Positions 8,646 through 17,140 of a stretch of 64,000 nucleotides of DNA are shown here, piece by piece. The DNA is taken from positions 2,914,001-2,978,000 of the forward strand of contig NZ_CP019420.1 of the NCBI RefSeq assembly GCF_001984215.1. Reading direction: 5' to 3'. Each line of letters begins with the position of its first letter. Position 1 is the first letter of the stretch. Both the position numbers and the translations under genes were made by a program. This stretch comes from Mycobacterium sp. MS1601 (GTDB taxonomy: Bacteria > Actinomycetota > Actinomycetes > Mycobacteriales > Mycobacteriaceae). Below the pieces are notes generated by a model. The model was not told where the DNA came from. It did not search any database and worked only from the letters and a program-made list of their open reading frames with translations.

Positions 8646-9254
8646 CTACGGAAGTGGTTGAGCCCCAGCAGGGTTCAGGGCATCGGCCATCAGGCTCAGA
8701 TAGCGGCGGCGGAGTTCGGCCGGCTGGTTGAGTGCCACCGTGGCCGTGGTGACCATCGCCACGAAGTTGGTCACATCGTCGGCGGTGATGTCCAGGCGCA
8801 GCTCGCCTTTCTGCTGGCCGCGCTCGACTACTGCCTCGACCAAGTCCTGGTTGCGGCGAAACAGTGTGACGGTGAGTTCGGACAGTTGGTCGAGCGAGGA
8901 CAGCAGGGGCCGCTGTTGCACCATGACGTCGGTGAGCCGCTCGATGACGTCGAGGAAGGATTCGCGCGGGGCATCGCTTTCCACCAGCGCGGTGATCACC
9001 GGCTGCACCTCGGTGAGGAAGATGTCCTCGTAGACGGCGGCCGCCAGCGCCTGCCGGTTGGGAAAGTGGCGGTACAGCGTGGCGTTGCCGACGCCGGCCC
9101 TGGCGGCGACGTCGGTGAGCGTGGCCGAGTCGCCGTGTGCCGAGAAGACGTCCTTGGCCGCCTCGACAATGCGGTTGACGTTGGCGAAGGCATCCGCGCG
9201 GCGACGCTTGGCCGGCGGCGCCTGGGGCGCGGTCTCGGTCACGGTGTTCTCCAC
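8646..9254 (-). CDS. TetR family transcriptional regulator (probable MmpL regulator)
   Basis: 202 residues. The N-terminal helix-turn-helix is VEAAKDVFSAHGDSATLTDVAARAGVGNATLYRHFPNRQALAAAVYE in the usual TetR position (residues ~30-75), followed by an all-helical ligand-binding domain. Start GTG 9254. It is divergent from the MmpL exporter, with 106 nt between them that contain a palindrome (9331-9345). By the common TetR-exporter logic it should repress the exporter until an unknown ligand, perhaps an exported lipid or drug, binds it. The ligand domain resembles the SbtR-like C-terminal type, but that is a weak impression. Confidence 0.88.
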   Translation of the reverse strand: MENTVTETAPQAPPAKRRRADAFANVNRIVEAAKDVFSAHGDSATLTDVAARAGVGNATLYRHFPNRQALAAAVYEDIFLTEVQPVITALVESDAPRESFLDVIERLTDVMVQQRPLLSSLDQLSELTVTLFRRNQDLVEAVVERGQQKGELRLDITADDVTNFVAMVTTATVALNQPAELRRRYLSLMADALNPAGAQPLP

Positions 9255-9330
9255 AGTGCAGTGCCTTCCCGAATTGTGGTCCGCGTCATCCTGTCAGGCC
9301 ACGGTGGCGTCGACGACAAATGATAGCCCA

Positions 9331-9345
9331 CTCCCATATTGGGAG
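9331..9345. promoter_or_regulatory. Palindromic operator between tetR and the MmpL gene
   Basis: CTCCCA-TAT-TGGGAG, perfect 6-bp arms with a 3-nt centre, lies 16 nt before the exporter ATG and 77 nt before the tetR start. A looser outer match (TAG...CTA) extends it to about 9324-9350. No Shine-Dalgarno is visible between the palindrome and ATG 9361, so the exporter mRNA may be leaderless or nearly so, with the operator covering its promoter. Confidence 0.55.
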
Positions 9346-9360
9346 CCTACTCTCAGTTGC

Positions 9361-11640
9361 ATGTCGACCTTCCTTCATCGCCTGGGGCGCTTCGCGTACG
9401 CCCGCCCGTGGGCTGTACTGGGTGTCTGGCTGGCGTTGATCGCCGTTGTCGCCGGCCTGTTGCTGGTCAATCCCCCCAAGATCTCCAACGAGATGCGGAT
9501 CAACGGCACGCCTGCGCAGGAGGTCATCGACCAGCTGGCCACCGACCTGCCCGAGATGTCCGGCGGTCAGGGCATGATCGCCTTCGTCGCTCCTGACGGT
9601 CAGCGCATCGACCACGGCGCCAACCTCGCGGCTCTGATGTCGGCGGTGGATGCGGTGTCCCACGCCGAGCACGTCCTCGACCCGCGCGCGGCGGCACAGG
9701 AGGAGCTCGCCAAAGGCGCCGCCAGCCCGACGTTGACAGCGGGCGCGGCCATCGAACGCGTCCAGCACCAGCTGCCGCCGCCGGCCAATGCACCGGCGCC
9801 GCTGACCATCGACGGTCAACCGGTGCCCGGGCTCGTAGTCTCGGCCGACGGCCAGACCGCCCTGTTCCAGTTCCAGTTCGACAAGCAGACCAACGACCTG
9901 CCCACCGGTGCGGTGGAGCACGTCGTCGATCAGGCCACCGCCGCCGCCACCGGCCTGCAGGTGTTGCCGTCGGCGTCCATGGCACAGCTGCCGGAGATCA
10001 TCGGTGCAGGTGAGGTCGTCGGCGTCATGGTGGCCGCGCTGGTGCTCGTCATCACCCTCGGTTCCCTGGTGGCCGCGGGGTTGCCGCTGGCGACCGCGCT
10101 GACATCGGTGGCGGTCGGTGTCGGTGGCACGTTCCTGCTCTCACATGTCTTCGTCATGCAGTCCATCACCGCGGTGCTCGCCATCATGCTGGGCCTGGCC
10201 GTCGGCATCGACTACGCCATGTTCATCGTCAACCGGCAGCGTCGCCTGATCCTCGACCACGGCCACAGCGCCGCCGACGCGGCCGCGCGTGCGGTGGGTA
10301 CGTCCGGCAGCGCCGTGGTGTTCGCCGGTACGACGGTGGTGATCGCGCTGGTCGCCCTGTCGGTGGCGGGCATTCCGCTGCTCACCACCATGGCGCTGGC
10401 CGCTGCGTTCACTGTGCTGGTGGCCGTGCTGGCCGCGCTGACCATCCTGCCCGCGTTGCTGGGCCTGGTCGGCGAACGCATCTGCTCGGCCAAGGCACGC
10501 ACCCAGATCTCTGTTGCGGGCAACCACCGCTTTGCGACGGCCTGGGTGGGAGCGGTGCTGCGGCACCGTGTCCCGGTGGTGATCGCCGGCATTGCGCTGA
10601 CCGCTGTCCTCGCCATCCCTGCCCTCGGCATGCACCTCGGTCTGCCCGCCGGCTCCGGCTACAACGAGGGCACTTCTCAGCGGGCCAGCTACGACGTGGT
10701 GGCCGAGCACTATGGCGACGGGTTCAACGGCCCGCTGCTGGTGGTGGCCGAAAAGTACGCGCTGACCCAGGCGGAGATCGCCGAGGTCTACACCGACCTG
10801 CGTCTCCTCGACGGCGTGCAGGCGGTCACCATGCAGCTGGTGTCGGACGGATCGGACAAGGCTGTCTTCTCCGTGGTGCCCACCGCAGGCCCCACCGACG
10901 AGGCGACTGCCGATCTGGTCCGCGCCATTCGCGACCATGCGGGGCCGCTGGCCGATGCCACCGACATCGACCTCGGCGTCACCGGCATCACCGCCATGGG
11001 TATCGACATCTCAGACCGGATTGCCGCCGCTATTCCGCTGTACATCGGTGTGGTGGTGGGTCTTTCGCTGCTGGTGCTCACCCTGGTGTTCCGCTCGATC
11101 GCAGTGCCGGTGAAGGCCACCGTCGGCTTCCTGCTCAGCATCCTGGCCACTTTCGGCGCGACGACCGCGGTATTCCAATGGGGCTGGTTACAGCAGCTGT
11201 TCGGGCTCAGCGCCACCGGGCCGATCATGAGCCTGCTGCCCATCATCGTGACTGGCGTGCTCTACGGCCTGGCGATGGACTACCAGGTGTTCCTGGTGTC
11301 GTCGATGAAGGAAGCGCACGTGCACGGACTGCATGGCGACGACGCCGTGGCCCATGGCTTCACCCAGGCCGCCCGGGTGGTGACGGCCGCGGCGGTGATC
11401 ATGATGGCGGTCTTCGCGGGCTTCGTGTTCAATGCGGACCCGATGATCAAACAGATCGGATTCGCCTTGGCCTTCGGCGTTTTCATCGACGCCTTCGTGG
11501 TGCGGATGACGATGGTGCCCGCGGTGATGTCGCTGTTGGGCGACCGTGCCTGGTGGCTGCCGAAGCGGTTGGACCGGAGGCTGCCCGATCTCGACATCGA
11601 AGGCGACAAGCTCAACCGGGAGCTGGCGGCCACTACTTGA
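9361..11640 (+). CDS. MmpL/RND family membrane exporter
   Basis: 759 residues, a compact MMPL protein. TM1 follows the start (ARPWAVLGVWLALIAVVAGLLL), then a ~170-residue periplasmic domain, a five-to-six-helix bundle with the family motif GLAVGIDYAMFIVNRQRR, a second periplasmic domain (about residues 430-540), and a second bundle with LYGLAMDYQVFLVSSMKEAH. The paired GxxxDY motifs carry the proton-relay Asp-Tyr residues of RND exporters. Mycobacterial MmpL proteins export lipids, siderophores or drugs to the cell envelope. The upstream divergent TetR gene suggests inducible expression. The start is ATG 9361; the frame is open upstream but no better start is seen. Confidence 0.92.
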   Translation: MSTFLHRLGRFAYARPWAVLGVWLALIAVVAGLLLVNPPKISNEMRINGTPAQEVIDQLATDLPEMSGGQGMIAFVAPDGQRIDHGANLAALMSAVDAVSHAEHVLDPRAAAQEELAKGAASPTLTAGAAIERVQHQLPPPANAPAPLTIDGQPVPGLVVSADGQTALFQFQFDKQTNDLPTGAVEHVVDQATAAATGLQVLPSASMAQLPEIIGAGEVVGVMVAALVLVITLGSLVAAGLPLATALTSVAVGVGGTFLLSHVFVMQSITAVLAIMLGLAVGIDYAMFIVNRQRRLILDHGHSAADAAARAVGTSGSAVVFAGTTVVIALVALSVAGIPLLTTMALAAAFTVLVAVLAALTILPALLGLVGERICSAKARTQISVAGNHRFATAWVGAVLRHRVPVVIAGIALTAVLAIPALGMHLGLPAGSGYNEGTSQRASYDVVAEHYGDGFNGPLLVVAEKYALTQAEIAEVYTDLRLLDGVQAVTMQLVSDGSDKAVFSVVPTAGPTDEATADLVRAIRDHAGPLADATDIDLGVTGITAMGIDISDRIAAAIPLYIGVVVGLSLLVLTLVFRSIAVPVKATVGFLLSILATFGATTAVFQWGWLQQLFGLSATGPIMSLLPIIVTGVLYGLAMDYQVFLVSSMKEAHVHGLHGDDAVAHGFTQAARVVTAAAVIMMAVFAGFVFNADPMIKQIGFALAFGVFIDAFVVRMTMVPAVMSLLGDRAWWLPKRLDRRLPDLDIEGDKLNRELAATT

Positions 11641-11673
11641 GTTCGACGACCCGGCGTGCCGAGTGGGCGGCCG

Positions 11674-12270
11674 TCATGGGCCAGCCAGGCCGTTGCGCAG
11701 CTGAGCAAATCCTCTGTGCACCAGTGCTTCTGCTGATTCAGTCGGAGGCGGCGACTCGGCCAGCATCTCCACGATGGCGGCCGTGACGGCGCTGCAGGCG
11801 TGGTAGACCAGGCGCGGGTAGAGGTCGGTGTGCGGATCGGTGCCGGTGCGCCTGGCGATCTCGGCGACCATGCGCGCCGTCATCGCGTCGTGGGCCACCA
11901 TGGTCCTGGCGATCAGCGAGGGATATTGGCTCACCAGTCGCACCACGCTGACGGTGCGGTCCACCGCATCGGCGGAGGACACCAGTTCGCTCACCGCGGC
12001 GGCCAGGGAGTCCAGTACGTGTTCGTCGGGGTCGCGGAGCGCGAGAGTGTCGGCCACCTGGCGGTGGACGTCCTCGAGCAACGCCAGAATGGCGTCCTCC
12101 TTGCTGGAGAAATAGTTTCTGAACGTACGGGCGGACACGTGGGCACGTTCGGCGATGGCGTCGACGGTGACCGCGTCCAGGCCGTGCTGTCCGGCGAGGT
12201 CCAAGGCCGCCTTGCTCAGTGCGGCTCGGGTCTCGGCTTTCTTCTGCTCCCGCAATCCCACGCGCGCCAT
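11674..12270 (-). CDS. TetR family transcriptional regulator
   Basis: 198 residues from ATG 12270 (MARVGLREQKKAETRAAL). The helix-turn-helix is ALSKAALDLAGQHGLDAVTVDAIAERAHVSARTFRNYFSSKEDAILAL, the AcrR/EthR-like form. A longer start at ATG 12300 is possible. Divergent from the GH3 glycosidase gene with a perfect palindrome between them, so it probably controls that gene and itself. The convergent end lies 33 nt after the MmpL stop, so control of the exporter from here is unlikely. Confidence 0.87.
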   Translation of the reverse strand: MARVGLREQKKAETRAALSKAALDLAGQHGLDAVTVDAIAERAHVSARTFRNYFSSKEDAILALLEDVHRQVADTLALRDPDEHVLDSLAAAVSELVSSADAVDRTVSVVRLVSQYPSLIARTMVAHDAMTARMVAEIARRTGTDPHTDLYPRLVYHACSAVTAAIVEMLAESPPPTESAEALVHRGFAQLRNGLAGP

Positions 12271-12301
12271 TGCGCCACTGTAGAGCACGAGCTTCCTCAT
12301 T

Positions 12302-12315
12302 CTGCAAGTTTGCAG
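12302..12315. promoter_or_regulatory. Palindromic operator between tetR and the GH3 gene
   Basis: CTGCAA-GT-TTGCAG, perfect 6-bp arms around a 2-nt centre, sits 32 nt from the tetR start and 30 nt from the glycosidase start. Position and symmetry fit an autoregulatory TetR site controlling both genes. No strong Shine-Dalgarno is present before either gene. Confidence 0.5.
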
Positions 12316-12344
12316 GGATTGGAAAGGTCAGGCACCGTGGATGC

Positions 12345-14081
12345 ATGGCCACCCCGCAGCAACGTGCCGACGAATTGCTCACCCACCTGGATCTGCCTGC
12401 CAAGGTCGGGCTGATGTTCCACACCATGGTCGGCATCGGCGAGCTGGGCGATCGGCTGGCTACGTTCGGACTGCCCACCGTGGCGGCCCTGCTGGACAAA
12501 GGCATGACCCACTTCAACCTGCTGGGCGCGGCACCGCAGGGGCGGGAATTTGCGCAGTGGCACAACCAGATTCAGCAGCAGGCCGCCGCGCGTCCACATG
12601 GCGTCCCGGTGACCTTCTCGACCGACCCGCGGCACCATTTTGTCGACAACTATGCCGCGCAGATGATGGCGGGCGCGTATTCGCAGTGGCCGGAGACGTT
12701 GGGTCTGGCGGCCATCGGTGCTCCCGAACGCATCCGGGACTTCGCCGACATCGTGCGCCAGGAGTACCTGGCCGTCGGCATCCGGGTGGCGCTGCATCCC
12801 CAAATAGACCTCGCCACCGAACCCCGGTGGTCGCGGATCAACGGCACCTTCGGCGAAGACGCCGATCTCACCTCCAGGTTGGCGGTGGCGTACGTGCAGG
12901 GTTTGCAGGGCCAACAGCTGGGCGCCGGGTCGGTGGCGGCCATGGTCAAACACTTCCCGGGTGGCGGTCCCCAACTCGACGGCAACGACCCGCACTTCCC
13001 GTGGGGCCGCGAGCAGGTCTACCCGGGCGGCAACCTCGAATACCACCTGCGGCCGTTCCGGGCGGTGCTTGACGCCGGCGCCGCCGAGGTGATGCCGTAC
13101 TACGGCATGCCCATCGGAACCGATTGGGAGGAGGTCGGTTTCGGCTTCAACCGGTCGGTGGTCACCACATTGCTGCGGCAGGAGCTGGGGTTCGACGGTG
13201 TGGTGTGTACCGACTGGGGACTGATCACCGACAACCCGGACCTCGGCGATCTCGGCACCGCCAGGGCCTGGGGTGTGGAGCACCTGAGCCGCGAGGAGCG
13301 GATGCTGCGGGTGCTCGACGCAGGGGTGGACCAGTTCGGTGGAGAGCATTGTCCGGAGGTGCTGCTGGAGCTGGTGCAGTCCGGCCGGGTCAGCGAGCAG
13401 AGAATCGACGAGTCCGCTCGGCGGCTGCTGCGGGTGAAGTTCGCCCTCGGGTTGTTCGACAACCCGTTCGTCGACGAGGGCGTGGCCGCCGAGACCGTGG
13501 GCCGCGCCGATTTTGTTGCCGCGGGGGTACAGGCGCAGAAGGACTCGCTGACCCTGCTGACCAACAAGGTGTTGCCGCTGCAGCGGGGTATCAAGCTGTT
13601 CGCCCCGGACCTCGCCGATGACGCGGTGCGTCGATACGCCACCCCGGTAGGATCGCCGGACGAGGCCGACATCGCTCTGCTGCGACTCAAGGCCCCGTTC
13701 GACCCACCGGGTGAAGGCATGCTGGCGCAGCTGTTCCACCACGGCACACTGGAGTTCGCTGCCGCCGACATCGAGCGGGTGCGTCGGATCAGCGCCACGG
13801 TCCCCGCCGTCGTCGACGTCTACCTGGACCGGCCCGCGGTCCTCACCCCGTTCGTCGACACCGCGGCAGCGCTGCTGGTGAACTATGGCATCGGCGAAAA
13901 CGCCTTACTGGACGTGCTGTTCGGCAAATCCGGTCCACATGGCCGACTGCCGTTCGACCTGCCCCGCTCGGATGCGGCCGTCGCCGCGGCCCGCACTGAC
14001 GTCGCCTTCGACACCGAGGCACCGGTCTTCCGATTCGGCCACGGACTGCGGTATGGGGGATCACTAGAATCGCCGGCATGA
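12345..14081 (+). CDS. Glycoside hydrolase family 3 protein (beta-glucosidase-like)
   Basis: 578 residues. The N-terminal GH3 TIM barrel (about residues 20-370) includes VALHPQIDLATEPRWSRINGTFGEDADLTSRLA, the KHFPGGG substrate-binding motif, and the nucleophile region LGFDGVVCTDWGLITD with the catalytic Asp at about residue 289. The C-terminal alpha/beta sandwich (about 400-570) ends with LPFDLPRS and FRFGHGLRYG. GH3 enzymes release terminal beta-linked glucose, xylose or N-acetylglucosamine. The sandwich domain and length argue for a glucosidase rather than the short NagZ type. There is no signal peptide, so it is predicted cytoplasmic, for imported oligosaccharides or glycosides. Start ATG 12345 by homology; the Shine-Dalgarno is weak. 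Confidence 0.9.
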   Translation: MATPQQRADELLTHLDLPAKVGLMFHTMVGIGELGDRLATFGLPTVAALLDKGMTHFNLLGAAPQGREFAQWHNQIQQQAAARPHGVPVTFSTDPRHHFVDNYAAQMMAGAYSQWPETLGLAAIGAPERIRDFADIVRQEYLAVGIRVALHPQIDLATEPRWSRINGTFGEDADLTSRLAVAYVQGLQGQQLGAGSVAAMVKHFPGGGPQLDGNDPHFPWGREQVYPGGNLEYHLRPFRAVLDAGAAEVMPYYGMPIGTDWEEVGFGFNRSVVTTLLRQELGFDGVVCTDWGLITDNPDLGDLGTARAWGVEHLSREERMLRVLDAGVDQFGGEHCPEVLLELVQSGRVSEQRIDESARRLLRVKFALGLFDNPFVDEGVAAETVGRADFVAAGVQAQKDSLTLLTNKVLPLQRGIKLFAPDLADDAVRRYATPVGSPDEADIALLRLKAPFDPPGEGMLAQLFHHGTLEFAAADIERVRRISATVPAVVDVYLDRPAVLTPFVDTAAALLVNYGIGENALLDVLFGKSGPHGRLPFDLPRSDAAVAAARTDVAFDTEAPVFRFGHGLRYGGSLESPA

Positions 14082-14091
14082 GAGCTGGCCG

Positions 14092-14967
14092 ATGAGCTAT
14101 CCCGGCACACCACCGCCGCCGCCCACCGAAGTTCCCACCTGTTACCGCCACCCGGACCGGCAGACGTACGTCCGGTGCAACCGCTGCGGTCGCTTCATCT
14201 GTGGTGAGTGCATGCGCTCGGCAGCCGTCGGGCACCAGTGCGTCGAGTGCGTGAACGAGGGCAACAGAGAAGTCCGGCAGGTCCGCGGGCAGTTCGGCGG
14301 GTTGCGCCCCAACGGCACCGTGCCGGTGGTCACCTACACGCTGATCGCGGTCAACCTGGTGGCCTTTGTACTGCAGATGGCCATCCCGGACTTCCAGTCC
14401 AGCCTGGTGCTGTGGCCGCCCGCCGTCGCCGACGGCGAGTGGTACCGCCTCGTCACCTCGGCGTTCCTGCACTACGGCGTCATGCACATCCTGTTCAACA
14501 TGCTGGTGCTCTACGTCATGGGCCCCCAGCTGGAGCAGATGCTCGGCAGGCTGCGATTCAGCGTGCTGTACGGGGCGAGCGCCATCGGCGGATCCGTCGT
14601 GGTGTATCTGCTGTCGCCGCTGAACTCCGGCACTGCCGGGGCCTCGGGTGCCATCTACGGCCTGTTCGGCGCCACGTTTGTGGTGGCCAAGAAGATGAAC
14701 CTGGATCTACGTCCCGTGCTCGCGGTGATCGGGCTGAACGTGGCCTTCACCCTGATTGTGCCGCTGATCAGTTCGCAGAACATCAGCTGGCAGGGCCACC
14801 TCGGCGGGCTGCTCACCGGCGCACTGGTGACGGCGGCCTTCGTCTATGCACCCCGGCAGCGTCAGAGCCTGGTCCAGTCAGGCCTGATCGTCGCCCTGTT
14901 AGCCGTGTTCATCGTGCTGATCGTCTGGCGAACGCAGGCTCTCTACGCCCAGTTCGGCATCACCTGA
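14092..14967 (+). CDS. Rhomboid family intramembrane serine protease with N-terminal zinc finger
   Basis: 291 residues. The N-terminal cytosolic segment holds a B-box-like zinc-binding module, CYRHPDRQTYVRCNRCGRF-ICGECMR...GHQCVEC (residues ~17-55), then six or seven membrane helices. Rhomboid signatures: AFLHYGVMHILFNMLVLYVMG, the catalytic serine motif GASGAIYGLFG (about residue 185) and the catalytic histidine in WQGHLGGLLTG (about residue 236). It cleaves membrane protein substrates within the bilayer; the substrate is unknown. It is the counterpart of M. tuberculosis Rv0110. It starts 10 nt after the GH3 stop and overlaps the convergent MFS gene by 8 nt at its 3' end. Confidence 0.93.
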   Translation: MSYPGTPPPPPTEVPTCYRHPDRQTYVRCNRCGRFICGECMRSAAVGHQCVECVNEGNREVRQVRGQFGGLRPNGTVPVVTYTLIAVNLVAFVLQMAIPDFQSSLVLWPPAVADGEWYRLVTSAFLHYGVMHILFNMLVLYVMGPQLEQMLGRLRFSVLYGASAIGGSVVVYLLSPLNSGTAGASGAIYGLFGATFVVAKKMNLDLRPVLAVIGLNVAFTLIVPLISSQNISWQGHLGGLLTGALVTAAFVYAPRQRQSLVQSGLIVALLAVFIVLIVWRTQALYAQFGIT

Positions 14968-16195
14968 GCGACGGCGCAGGTCGCTGTCGTAGCACCGTCG
15001 CGGCAATGGCCGTCGCCAGCAGTACCAGGCTCAGCACTGTCGCGGCCAGGGCCGGCCAGCCGTGGGAGTCGAAGGCCACGCCACCGAACCAGCCCACCAG
15101 GCTGGACCCACCGTAGTAGGCCAGGTTGTACAGCGACGATGCCTGCGCTTTGCCGGTCCCGGCGTCGGCTGCCGTCCACCCGGACGCGATGGCGTGCGCT
15201 CCGAAGAATCCGATGGTGGCCACCACCAGTCCGGTCAGCACCACCAGCAGCTGGGGCGACAGCGTCATCACCACCCCGGCCGCCATCAGTGTCACCGACA
15301 CCAGCAGCACCCGTCGTCGTCCGAACCGGGTGGCTTCCGCACCGGCGCGCGACGACGCCCAGGTTCCCGCCAGGTACGCCACGAAGACCAGGCTGACCAG
15401 ATGTTCCGGCAGGTTGAACGGAGCGGCCACGAGCCGGAAGCCCAGGAAGTTGTACAGCGCGACAAAGCCGCCCATCAGCAAAAACGCCTGAGCGTAGAGC
15501 GCCAGCTGTCGTGGTGAGCGCAGATTGACGGCCAGCCGGTGCAACACGCCGCGTGCCGACGACGGCACAAAGCCACGCGGCCGCGGAGCCAGGGCGATGA
15601 AGCCTGCCGCGGCCAACGCACACAGCACCGCGACCACAAACACCCCCACGCGCCAGTGCACGGTCTCGGCGATGGGGCCCGCGACCACCCGGCCCAGCAG
15701 CCCGCCGATGGTGGTGCCCGCGACATAGATGCCGGCCGCCCGCGCGGAGTGACGCCGTTCCACCTCCTCGGTCAGGTAGGCGATGGCGACAGCGGGCACC
15801 CCGCCGAGGGCGATGCCCTCGACGAAGCGACCCGCCAGCAGCACGGGATAGGTCGGCGCCAACGCCACCAGCAACCCCGCAACGGTGGCTGCCGTCACCG
15901 AGATCGTCATGGCCCGCACGCGGCCCACCCGGTCGGCGACCATCGACCAGGGAATCACCGAGATGGCCAGGCCCGTGGTGGCCAGTGAAACCGTCAGCGC
16001 CGCGTCGGCCGCCCCGATCTTGTAGTGCTCGGCGAGCTGGGGCAACACGCCCTGCAGAGAGTAGAGCTGGGCGAAGGTCGCGACGCCGGCGCAGAACAAC
16101 GCGGCCAGCAGCCGCCGGTAATCGCTGGATCCACGCGCGTGGCCTGCCCAGTCCGGGCTGCCCGACGGCTGGATCTCGATGGACACCCGGTCCAC
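14960..16195 (-). CDS. MFS transporter, YnfM-like
   Basis: 411 residues with 12 predicted membrane helices. MFS motif A is MVADRVGRVRAMTIS between TM2 and TM3, followed by AGRFVEGIALGGVPAVAIAYLTEE and the second-half repeat RRRVLLVSVTL. It resembles the E. coli YnfM/arabinose-efflux-like drug:H+ antiporter group. Start GTG 16195; GTG 16186 (MSIEIQPS) is also possible. The LysR gene just upstream on the same strand is the likely regulator, as in the E. coli ynfL-ynfM arrangement, although there the genes are divergent. The substrate is unknown. Confidence 0.88.
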   Translation of the reverse strand: MDRVSIEIQPSGSPDWAGHARGSSDYRRLLAALFCAGVATFAQLYSLQGVLPQLAEHYKIGAADAALTVSLATTGLAISVIPWSMVADRVGRVRAMTISVTAATVAGLLVALAPTYPVLLAGRFVEGIALGGVPAVAIAYLTEEVERRHSARAAGIYVAGTTIGGLLGRVVAGPIAETVHWRVGVFVVAVLCALAAAGFIALAPRPRGFVPSSARGVLHRLAVNLRSPRQLALYAQAFLLMGGFVALYNFLGFRLVAAPFNLPEHLVSLVFVAYLAGTWASSRAGAEATRFGRRRVLLVSVTLMAAGVVMTLSPQLLVVLTGLVVATIGFFGAHAIASGWTAADAGTGKAQASSLYNLAYYGGSSLVGWFGGVAFDSHGWPALAATVLSLVLLATAIAATVLRQRPAPSLR

Positions 16196-16224
16196 GCTAA
16201 GGAGCGAAATTCAATGTGTCCAAT

Positions 16225-16248
16225 GCATGAAATCAATCAACTCCATGC
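16225..16248. promoter_or_regulatory. AT-rich promoter region with inverted repeat upstream of the MFS gene
   Basis: The 66 nt between the lysR stop and the MFS start are clearly more AT-rich than their surroundings. They contain GCATG-N14-CATGC, compatible in size with a LysR recognition site, and on the minus strand a TTGGAC hexamer as a possible -35. This supports a separate regulated promoter for the transporter rather than simple read-through from lysR. Confidence 0.35.
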
Positions 16249-16261
16249 GTACATATCATGA

Positions 16262-17140
16262 TCAGTGGTCGAGGGTTTTGACGAAACCGGCGAACCGTTC
16301 GGCCGCGGGAGGCAGTTGTCGCTCTGTGCTCCAGGTCAGACCGATATGCCGCTGGGCGTCGCGGTGTGGCAGCGCGACGTACTCGCAGTTGGGTTCGCCG
16401 CGTCCCGGACGTGGCTGCGGCACCACCGCCACTCCGAAGCCGGCGGCCACCATGCCTTCGACAGCGGGGATCTCCATCGCCTCGACGGCGATCCGCGGTG
16501 TCACGCCGGCCTTCGCGAACAGCTCGTCGGTGAGATGCCGCAACCCGAAACCCACGGGCAGTGCCACCACGGGTTCGTCGGCGATGTCGCCGAAACGCAC
16601 CGAGGGGCGGCCCACGAAACGGTGGCCCCGCGGCACTGCCAGACACAACTGTTCGACGTAGAGCGGGTGCCACCCGACGCCGGGACCGCTCGGCCGCGGC
16701 GAGGTGATCGCCAGATCGGCGTGCCCGGTACGCAGGCGCTCGACGATCTCGTGCGCGGCGCCCTGGTACAGATCGAACTGCACCTGAGGGCCCGCGGTGC
16801 GGAACCGGCGCAGCAGTTCGGGCACGTACCAACTGGACACCGAGTGCAGGAAGGCCAGGCGCACCGTGCCGGTGTCCGGATGACGCAGTGCGGCAATACG
16901 TTCCACCGCCGCATCCAGATCTGCGGTGGCGCGTCGGGCATGGTCGGCCAGGATTCGCCCGTATGCATTGAGGATCAGCCTGCGGTTGATCCGGTCGAAC
17001 AGCGGCGCACCCACCTGGTTTTCGAGCCGGGCCAGTGCCCGCGACAGGGTGGGCTGGCTGATCTGCAGTTCGGTGGCCGCGTCGGTGACATGTTCGGTAT
17101 CGGCGAGGACCAGGAACCAGCGCAGTTCGTCGAGGTTCAC
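16262..17140 (-). CDS. LysR family transcriptional regulator
   Basis: 292 residues from GTG 17140 (VNLDELRWFLVLADTEHVT). The winged helix-turn-helix occupies residues 1-60 (TDAATELQISQPTLSRALARLENQVGAPLFDR), followed by a linker helix and a periplasmic-binding-protein-like effector domain (residues ~90-290). The start overlaps the stop of the upstream GGDEF gene by 4 nt (GTGA), so transcription from that gene's promoter is likely. The MFS transporter 66 nt downstream is the probable target. Confidence 0.9.
   Translation of the reverse strand: MNLDELRWFLVLADTEHVTDAATELQISQPTLSRALARLENQVGAPLFDRINRRLILNAYGRILADHARRATADLDAAVERIAALRHPDTGTVRLAFLHSVSSWYVPELLRRFRTAGPQVQFDLYQGAAHEIVERLRTGHADLAITSPRPSGPGVGWHPLYVEQLCLAVPRGHRFVGRPSVRFGDIADEPVVALPVGFGLRHLTDELFAKAGVTPRIAVEAMEIPAVEGMVAAGFGVAVVPQPRPGRGEPNCEYVALPHRDAQRHIGLTWSTERQLPPAAERFAGFVKTLDH

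Noticed and set aside
12297..13742. 481-codon open frame opposite the GH3 gene
   Set aside because: Antisense shadow; the GH3 protein has full catalytic motifs across the whole stretch.
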